Shown here: in pieces, positions 7,747-12,277 of the stretch
Layout of the letters: every line of letters starts with the position of its first letter
How positions within the stretch are numbered: the first letter of the stretch is position 1
NCBI GenBank assembly: GCA_004556455.1
Contig: SFGY01000032.1
Span: 1 to 12,277 of the forward strand
Direction of reading: 5' to 3'
DNA from: Clostridiales bacterium
GTDB lineage: Bacteria; Bacillota; Clostridia; Saccharofermentanales; DTU023
Length of the DNA stretch: 12,277 nt
Notes under the pieces: model-generated
Database searches by the model: none
The model's input: the letters and a program-made list of their open reading frames with translations, nothing else
Told to the model about the DNA's origin: nothing
Position numbers and translations under genes: made by a program

Positions 7747-7752
7747 ATCAAA

Positions 7753-7758
7753 CCTCCT
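7753..7758 (-). promoter_or_regulatory. Ribosome binding site deciding start at 7746
   Basis: CCTCCT on the plus strand is AGGAGG on the coding strand, 6 nt before ATG 7746. It argues against the in-frame TTG at 7761. Confidence 0.8.
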
Positions 7759-7770
7759 CAATCAAACTGT

Positions 7771-8736
7771 TCACGACAGGACCCGTAAAAACGAGTCCCG
7801 GATGGTGTCTTTTGGATACCGCCCCAGCAGACACTCCTTTTCTTTCCGGATCATCCCGCCAGCCATCTCCGCATGGCCGCCGCCATCTCCATAACCGTGG
7901 AGCGCATCACGGACTAAATGCCCCGCATGGACAGCCGGATCCTCCGAGCGGACAGAAAACTTGATCCCATCCTCCCGTTTGGAGAATACCACGGCGACCT
8001 CCACCTCCTGCAGCGCTAGGATGAAATCGGAGAGGATCGCAATCAAAGCGTCCGGGCAGGGAAAGGGGACATTGGATATGCCTACCTTGTCGTAGACCTC
8101 AATGCTCTCGATGGCCGCGCCATATGCTTTCAGATCGTTGAACTCCATATTGTTGCGCTCCAGCCGCGCCAGCATTTCCTGGTCACACAGAGGGAACAGG
8201 AATGCGAACATTTCAATATCCAGTTCCGTCACGCCCCGCGTAAACTGCAGCGTGTCCATTTTCAGGCCATAGAGCAGGGCAGTCGCCGTGTGCCTGTCCG
8301 GCAGGCACGGAAGCTGTTTATAATACTGGGCGATGATCGTGGCGCAGGCCCCAGTGGGGCGGATGTCCTGGTAGCGGTATTCAATTGGCACAAAAATGGG
8401 GTGGTGGTCGATGCAGGCCACCTCATCCCCAACAAAATCCGTGATATTCCCACTGTGCTTCTGCGCGTCCACACAGATCACATAGTCTTCCTCGGCCATG
8501 TCCGGACGCAGCTGCTCATAGGGGAACATCTGGATCTGGAACGCCTCCAGCATCTTGGACGCGCTCAACTTGTCGATCCTTCCATCGTAGCAGAGGGTAG
8601 AGGGGATTTCATGCTGGGCCAGAAGGCGCTGTAAGCCGAAGGCGGAGGCAATGGCATCCGGGTCTGGGAAATTATGGGTCTGTATGTAGATATGCTTGCC
8701 GTGGCATAACGCCGCAAGCTGGTTAAAGTCGTTCAT
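7771..8736 (-). CDS. DHH/DHHA1 family phosphoesterase (NrnA-like)
   Basis: This 321-residue cytosolic protein has the full DHH architecture. Motif I is THNFPDPDAIAS (H21, D25, D27), motif II VDAQ (D90), motif III DHH (110-112), motif IV KMDT (D161), and the C-terminal DHHA1 domain carries GYGDGGGHAEMAGG (GGGH at 285-288). These residues bind two metal ions, usually Mn2+, and the family cleaves phosphodiester or phosphomonoester bonds in nanoRNA, pAp or linear/cyclic dinucleotides. Which of these is used here cannot be read from the sequence. All metal ligands appear present, so it should be active. AGGAG at 8748-8752 gives ATG 8736 an 11-nt spacing; the GTG at 8748 overlaps that site and is unlikely. 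It heads the run leading to the YdjG/TPM genes. Confidence 0.92.
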   Translation of the reverse strand: MNDFNQLAALCHGKHIYIQTHNFPDPDAIASAFGLQRLLAQHEIPSTLCYDGRIDKLSASKMLEAFQIQMFPYEQLRPDMAEEDYVICVDAQKHSGNITDFVGDEVACIDHHPIFVPIEYRYQDIRPTGACATIIAQYYKQLPCLPDRHTATALLYGLKMDTLQFTRGVTELDIEMFAFLFPLCDQEMLARLERNNMEFNDLKAYGAAIESIEVYDKVGISNVPFPCPDALIAILSDFILALQEVEVAVVFSKREDGIKFSVRSEDPAVHAGHLVRDALHGYGDGGGHAEMAGGMIRKEKECLLGRYPKDTIRDSFLRVLS

Positions 8737-8747
8737 TTTCGTATTCA

Positions 8748-8752
8748 CTCCT
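8748..8752 (-). promoter_or_regulatory. Ribosome binding site deciding start at 8736
   Basis: AGGAG on the coding strand overlaps a possible GTG start (8746-8748) and so cannot serve it; ATG 8736 lies 11 nt downstream, slightly long but usable. Confidence 0.6.
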
Positions 8753-8819
8753 ATCTATTCAACGGTTGCCGCCGGCCTGTCAGCCCTGACCGTTTTTCCT
8801 TTCGTGCGGCAGTGTCAGC

Positions 8820-9701
8820 TTATCTTTGATAGATTCCCACTCCCGCAAGACGATAGAACGCATCAATCAGTTCATTACCAGCATCGATCGGGGCATATAT
8901 GGAGCTGCCGTCTGTGAACTCAAATGACGTCCGGTATGTGGTTTCGTCAAGGGCGAATATGTCGTTGTCCGGCGGCTCTTCATACTCTTTCACTCTTGTA
9001 ACGAGCTGCTTCTCCTTTATGATGCGGAGTATCTCCTCCGCATCGCTCTCTCCGATCCGCTGGTTTTCCACTTCCATGTGAGCGCCATCGAGGTTGAGCG
9101 CAGCATCGAATGAAAAGAACCAATCATCTCCTTCTTTTTCGATGGTAAACGAATAGGAAGAGGAATGATCCATACAGCTGCTGTGGACGGAAACAGCCCT
9201 GATCTCAATTTTCTCAGCTGCCTCATAGTGCCTGTCGGCAAGCGCATAGAGATAATCGAGCGTCTTATCACCGAACGCGGTTTCTTTGTCTATACTGCTT
9301 CCATCAGTGAATGTCATTCCAGAGATGTGCATCGGCGCATCGGATATGTGAAAAAAGTGTATCGGCTCACGGTATTTTCTGAGCCGTTTTATCTCGCCTT
9401 CCTCACGAATGATCTCAAGGAATCCTTCTGCATCTTCAGGCGGGATCTGGACGGAACTGAACGATGCGTAATGCTCCTTCCGGCTTCCCACATAGCAGCT
9501 TGCAGAAAAGAGCCAGTTCTCGTCTTCCTTTCGCAGTGCAAAAGAATACACGGGGTATCTTTCCATGCCAGAATAAGAGGTATAGAACGAAACAACCTCA
9601 TCGGCAGTATAGTTTTTGCTTCCGCTGCATCCGAAAAGTCCGGAAAACATCGAGAGGGCTGACACGATAATCATCACTTTACACACATTTTTCTTTTTCA
9701 T
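8820..9701 (-). CDS. Lipoprotein made of two tandem ~130-residue repeats
   Basis: This 293-residue product has a signal peptide with LFGC lipobox (Cys25). The mature part is an internal duplication. Repeat 1 (~39-156) and repeat 2 (~170-287) keep the same order of landmarks about 131 residues apart: YSF at 52 and 183, Trp63 and Trp194, DAEGFLEIIRE (90-100) and DAEEILRIIKE (220-230), KYREP (109) and EYEEP (239), and an identical FTDGSSI at 131 and 262. The repeats look alpha/beta, but I do not recognise the family. The ATG overlaps the stop of the preceding short lipoprotein gene (ATGA), and no good Shine-Dalgarno site is seen, so translation may be coupled. An 83-nt gap without a gene follows before the DHH start. 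Confidence 0.87.
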   Translation of the reverse strand: MKKKNVCKVMIIVSALSMFSGLFGCSGSKNYTADEVVSFYTSYSGMERYPVYSFALRKEDENWLFSASCYVGSRKEHYASFSSVQIPPEDAEGFLEIIREEGEIKRLRKYREPIHFFHISDAPMHISGMTFTDGSSIDKETAFGDKTLDYLYALADRHYEAAEKIEIRAVSVHSSCMDHSSSYSFTIEKEGDDWFFSFDAALNLDGAHMEVENQRIGESDAEEILRIIKEKQLVTRVKEYEEPPDNDIFALDETTYRTSFEFTDGSSIYAPIDAGNELIDAFYRLAGVGIYQR

Positions 9702-10015
9702 AGTTCATTAACCCAAAAGAGATTAAAACGGTCTGCCGCACTTGGTGCAGAACTTTCCCTTGTTCTCCGCTCCGCAGGAGCAGGTTCAGCTAAAGTTGTC
9801 CGGTGGTTTGGAGATCCCGCACTCCGTACAGTTTTTTCCCGCAAGAGTTTCATTTCGCCCGAGGTGTATACGGTTTTCAGGATATGAAAATTATCAAACA
9901 GGACTGCGGTTTCCGGATATTGATACACGGCCTGATTGCTGTTCTGTCCGCAGGCAGCAAGCCCCAGCATACCCATCAGAATACTTATCGCGGCAAAACC
10001 CGGGGTTAATTTCAC
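9698..10015 (-). CDS. Short lipoprotein, probably frameshifted
   Basis: A GTG start at 10015 has a textbook AGGAGG (10023-10028) at 7-nt spacing. The 105-residue reading opens with a good signal peptide and LAAC lipobox (Cys22). After about residue 60 the sequence becomes Arg/Ser/Pro/Ala-rich and unlike a folded domain, while the -1 frame over the same bases encodes a recognisable zinc ribbon (see the relic at 9723-9833). One extra A in the A6 run at 9832-9837 would join the lipoprotein frame to that ribbon. The likely history is a lipoprotein with a C-terminal zinc ribbon that lost its frame, though the lipoprotein head is probably still translated. It may instead be a genuine small lipoprotein placed over an older relic. 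Confidence 0.6.
   Translation of the reverse strand: MKLTPGFAAISILMGMLGLAACGQNSNQAVYQYPETAVLFDNFHILKTVYTSGEMKLLREKTVRSAGSPNHRTTLAEPAPAERRTRESSAPSAADRFNLFWVNEL
9723..9833 (-). pseudogene. Out-of-frame double zinc-ribbon relic with in-frame TGA
   Basis: In the -1 frame relative to the short lipoprotein, the coding strand reads NCTECGISKPPDNFS, stop, TCSCGAENKGKFCTKCGRPF, then TAA at 9723-9725. The second part is the C-x-C-(8)-C-x2-C ribbon seen at the C-terminus of many Bacillota proteins, including SPFH/YdjI-like ones, where the residue before TCSCG is normally Trp. The internal stop TGA (9786-9788) sits at that Trp position, a single change from TGG. The frame is open upstream to about 9890 and then closed by TAA and TGA. 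So two lesions, a frameshift and a nonsense change, separate it from an intact ribbon. A sequencing error could explain one lesion but less easily both. Confidence 0.6.
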
Positions 10016-10022
10016 GGTAGTA

Positions 10023-10028
10023 CCTCCT
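10023..10028 (-). promoter_or_regulatory. Strong ribosome binding site for a GTG start
   Basis: AGGAGG on the coding strand lies 7 nt before GTG 10015. It is one of the best sites in the window and supports translation of the short lipoprotein despite its odd tail. Confidence 0.75.
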
Positions 10029-10045
10029 CATCTAAAATAGCCATA

Positions 10046-10075
10046 CGGCTCCCGCCCCAATTGGGACGGGAGCCG
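10046..10075 (-). terminator. Hairpin, probable terminator after the 618-residue lipoprotein gene
   Basis: CGGCTCCCG at 10046-10054 pairs perfectly with CGGGAGCCG at 10067-10075. The middle (CCCAATTGGG) continues the near-perfect dyad with one mismatch (10055/10066). In the direction of transcription it is followed after about 7 nt by a short, weak U stretch (TATTTT). It lies in a 143-nt gene-free gap (10016-10158), the only large break in the window, and so probably separates two transcription units. The near-perfect dyad with a poor U tract leaves room for a regulatory mRNA structure or an operator. Confidence 0.55.
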
Positions 10076-10158
10076 ATTCCATACGATTGTTACCCGCTTT
10101 TTCCCGCCGCTTTTTGGAGTGACGCAGGACACATACCGCCGTCCGCCGAAGACCCGCG

Positions 10159-12015
10159 CTACTGGAACTTCATGTTGGTGAGAATGATGTCGGGCATCGT
10201 TCCCTGGACGCAGTCCATATTCCGCAGGCCGATGGAAAGGGCGCGGGTGTCGTCAATCTGCGTGATATACTCAATCCATTCGTAGCCGATGTACTTATAG
10301 GTGCGGCCGTGGAAGGTGATGCCGCCGATCACGCGGTCTTCTATATCCTGATAGTTTTCGAACTTCTCCTTGTAGAAGTCGAAGTCCTCCAGCTTTTTCC
10401 TGACCTCAAACCGGATGCTGCCTGCGCCGAACGCGGTGGGATCGTCGTTTTCCACCAGACAGCACTTCCCCTCGTCATACGACCACCCGCTATCCGGAAC
10501 GGTCGTCTTGATTGTTATGTTGATCTCATCGTGGGCAAACATGGCAACCTTCGCGGAGAAGTCCTTCATCGCAGCGTTCGCAGAGGCGGCCTTGTTCTCT
10601 TCGGCGGCCTCTGCCTTCACGATGTCGAGATACTTCGCGATGGCTTCCTTGCCGGAGAAGCCGCTGGTGTTGAAACCGCTTACCTCATAAACGCCCGTCT
10701 CCTCTTCCTTGAAATTGACGTAGATGAAATGCGAGTCATTGTCCGCAGAGATCCACTTATAGTAGCGGTAGTTTGCCTTCATGTGGTCGCTGTACTCTTC
10801 CTTGACAAACTCACCTTCCACGCCGAAGTAAGCGACAACCTCCTCGTAGGTGGTGTCGAAAATATTTTTATTGACATCGTTCATCCAGACATAGCCCTTT
10901 TGCACCTGTTCTTCTGTCACGATGCCGTCCCCTCCGGCTGTGTTTCCACCCAAATTCGATTCCGGAGCGTCTGAATCAAGGCTGTCCGGCATTGGCTTGC
11001 CCGCCTCAATCAGAGGCAGATACCAGGTATCATAAAGATCAGGCAAATCCTCCTCGTCCACATCGACCCAATAGGTTCCCCATGGGCGCAGATAGATATC
11101 ATAGTGGAATTCATCCCCGCTGTTTTCATAATCACCGTCAATGTGGATCATGTCTCCGTAGTCCGCCAGCCCCGGATCAACAATCCAGTCCGCGTGCTTA
11201 AGCGCAATATCCGTGAAGGAGCCGCCCTCGGACATCATAGTGCCATATATACTGGTCCCATTGCCACTGAGGCTGACCGATGCGGAAACCATAGGCTCCG
11301 ATTTTGTGTAGTCCCCATCCCAGAGGATGACGGTGCCCATGCCGTCTGCACCGATGTCAACGGCGCCACAGATATCCCACCAAGCGCCCTCCATACCCTT
11401 ATCCTCGTAGTAGCCCGAACAGCCCGTCATAATCCACCAGCCGTACCAGTCGCCATTCCACCAGTCGAGCAGCGAGTCTCCGGTCCCGGCAGACTGTGCC
11501 GTACCGCTCCCAGCTGATTCCCGGCTGAGTGTGGACGGATCGACGGTGATTTTACCGTTTTTGTCGCCGAACGCCTCCTCAAATGTCACTTCGACCTTGC
11601 TGGTCGTATCCGCCAGCACAAAGGCTGTGCGGATCTCAATGGTCGCACCCGGCGCGACATCCATAAATTGATCTTCGATCACCGTAGCATCATAGGAGTC
11701 CGGATTGGAATAGACGATGGCAACCGCCAGCTCCACACCGTTCTGCATGGCTGTTTCGGAGATCGACCAGAGATAAGAATGACTGTCCTCGCCGTTGTTC
11801 GTAAAATCCAGCGTCAGAACGACCGCGTCGTTTCCATCCGAATCCTCCATGATGCACGCGCCCTTATAGAGCAGCTCATAATCGCCGAGCTTGAGCAAAT
11901 TGGAGTCTGCCAACTCCTTATCTGTCGATTCCTTATCTTTACCACAGGCGGTGAGACCGAGCAGCATCAGCGCCGCAAGAAGCAGGCACAAAAGTTTGGT
12001 CTTTGTTCGTTTCAT
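10159..12015 (-). CDS. Multidomain lipoprotein with DUF5067-like N-terminal domain
   Basis: The start is ATG 12015 (618 residues), with GGAGG 5 nt upstream; the TTG at 12027 would sit before that site. A signal peptide with LTAC lipobox (Cys24) leads to a DUF5067-like immunoglobulin-type domain (~42-150): AVVLTLDFTNNGEDS, AMQNGVELAVAIV, and VAPGATIEIRTAFVL. A Trp/Gly/Asp-rich beta domain covers ~180-345, with WWNGDWYGWWIMTGCSGYY and a closing YDTWYLPLIEAGKPMPDSL. A third region (~366-465) has TTYEEVVAYFGVEGEF and YRYYKWIS, recalling SmpA/OmlA-like modules. A fourth (~484-618) looks PsbP/DUF1795-like. It should be surface-anchored and binding rather than catalytic; no active site is seen. It ends before a hairpin at 10046-10075. 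Domain names other than DUF5067 are tentative. Confidence 0.88.
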   Translation of the reverse strand: MKRTKTKLLCLLLAALMLLGLTACGKDKESTDKELADSNLLKLGDYELLYKGACIMEDSDGNDAVVLTLDFTNNGEDSHSYLWSISETAMQNGVELAVAIVYSNPDSYDATVIEDQFMDVAPGATIEIRTAFVLADTTSKVEVTFEEAFGDKNGKITVDPSTLSRESAGSGTAQSAGTGDSLLDWWNGDWYGWWIMTGCSGYYEDKGMEGAWWDICGAVDIGADGMGTVILWDGDYTKSEPMVSASVSLSGNGTSIYGTMMSEGGSFTDIALKHADWIVDPGLADYGDMIHIDGDYENSGDEFHYDIYLRPWGTYWVDVDEEDLPDLYDTWYLPLIEAGKPMPDSLDSDAPESNLGGNTAGGDGIVTEEQVQKGYVWMNDVNKNIFDTTYEEVVAYFGVEGEFVKEEYSDHMKANYRYYKWISADNDSHFIYVNFKEEETGVYEVSGFNTSGFSGKEAIAKYLDIVKAEAAEENKAASANAAMKDFSAKVAMFAHDEINITIKTTVPDSGWSYDEGKCCLVENDDPTAFGAGSIRFEVRKKLEDFDFYKEKFENYQDIEDRVIGGITFHGRTYKYIGYEWIEYITQIDDTRALSIGLRNMDCVQGTMPDIILTNMKFQ

Positions 12016-12020
12016 ATTTC

Positions 12021-12025
12021 CCTCC
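12021..12025 (-). promoter_or_regulatory. Ribosome binding site deciding start at 12015
   Basis: GGAGG on the coding strand lies 5 nt before ATG 12015 and would fall inside the gene if the in-frame TTG at 12027 were used. Confidence 0.8.
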
Positions 12026-12048
12026 AAAATTTGCGGAACACAAAGCTG

Positions 12049-12277
12049 CTATTTTTTTGCGAAGGTTCCGCTGATACCGTAGCCGGAATTTTCGTTCATG
12101 GTGAGGCTGCTGCCATCCACAGAGAACGTGTAGGTAGACGGATTGCTCCAGCTCTCCAGCGTTACCGTAAGCTGGTCGCCGTCAATGGTATAGGTGCCCT
12201 TTTGTTTCATGTAGGAATTCTCCATGGTGCATTTGCCTTTCCCATCGAACGTCCATGTGATAACGCCGTCATCACCC
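12049..12277 (-). CDS. C-terminal part of a beta-rich, probably exported protein (cut by window edge)
   Basis: Seventy-five codons ending in TAG at 12049-12051 are visible; the start lies beyond the right edge. The sequence has alternating hydrophobic strands with GTYTIDGDQLTVTL and YTFSVDGSSLTMNE, ending GTFAKK. This 'G-x-Y-x-I-(D/N)-G-(D/N)-x-(L/I)' repeat is typical of lipocalin-like beta domains that end many clostridial lipoproteins and zinc-ribbon membrane proteins. The next gene's ATG is 33 nt downstream, so they probably share a transcript. Whether it carries a lipobox cannot be seen. Confidence 0.8.
   Translation of the reverse strand, partial: GDDGVITWTFDGKGKCTMENSYMKQKGTYTIDGDQLTVTLESWSNPSTYTFSVDGSSLTMNENSGYGISGTFAKK

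Noticed and set aside
8761..8798. AACGGT...ACCGTTTTT hairpin on the plus strand before the DHH gene
   Set aside because: The T run lies on the plus strand where nothing is transcribed. The stem is only 6 bp around a large loop, and in the real direction of transcription there is no U tract.
9832..9837. Programmed -1 frameshift at an A6 run joining the lipoprotein to the zinc ribbon
   Set aside because: The A-AAA-AAC heptamer is not in the phase needed in the zero frame, and a TGA soon after would still stop the ribbon, so decay explains it better.
10094..10138. Very short open frame (about 14 codons) after the 618-residue lipoprotein gene
   Set aside because: No ribosome binding site, no recognisable sequence, and it lies in the stretch leading to the hairpin.
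1..12277. CRISPR array, insertion sequence, tRNA or phage genes
   Set aside because: No regularly spaced repeats, transposase motifs, terminal inverted repeats, cloverleaf-like segments or phage structural proteins were seen.

Overview
The window looks like a piece of a Clostridia-type Bacillota chromosome, probably a gut Oscillospiraceae or Lachnospiraceae relative. The evidence is moderate GC, strong AGGAGG ribosome binding sites and many short-signal lipoproteins with L-x-[AGS]-C lipoboxes. The genus is a guess. Every convincing gene lies on the minus strand, so transcription runs from high to low coordinates. I found no plus-strand gene, RNA gene, mobile element or CRISPR array.

In transcription order, the right part (12277 to 10159) holds the end of a beta-rich protein and a 618-residue multidomain lipoprotein with a DUF5067-like N-terminus, followed by a hairpin terminator candidate. 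Next (10015 to 8820) come a short lipoprotein whose tail hides a broken, out-of-frame zinc ribbon, and a lipoprotein made of two tandem ~130-residue repeats.

The central block (8736 to 4726) is a tight run: a DHH/DHHA1 phosphoesterase, a two-TM winged-helix/zinc-ribbon protein, a YdjG-like double zinc-ribbon membrane protein, and a double-TPM-domain (YdjH-like) membrane protein. The last two have the same adjacency and order as ydjG-ydjH of the Bacillus subtilis pspA-ydjGHI membrane-stress operon. Neither PspA nor an SPFH protein is intact in the window.

The left block (4711 to 1) continues without a clear break into two paralogous lipoproteins, a third lipoprotein, a cytosolic DUF6935-like protein, and the N-terminus of a fourth lipoprotein. 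In all there are seven lipoprotein signals in 12 kb.

My reading is a cell-envelope locus in which a YdjGH-type membrane module is embedded among fast-evolving surface lipoproteins. The module has clear family support. The idea that the lipoproteins work with it is inference from gene order.
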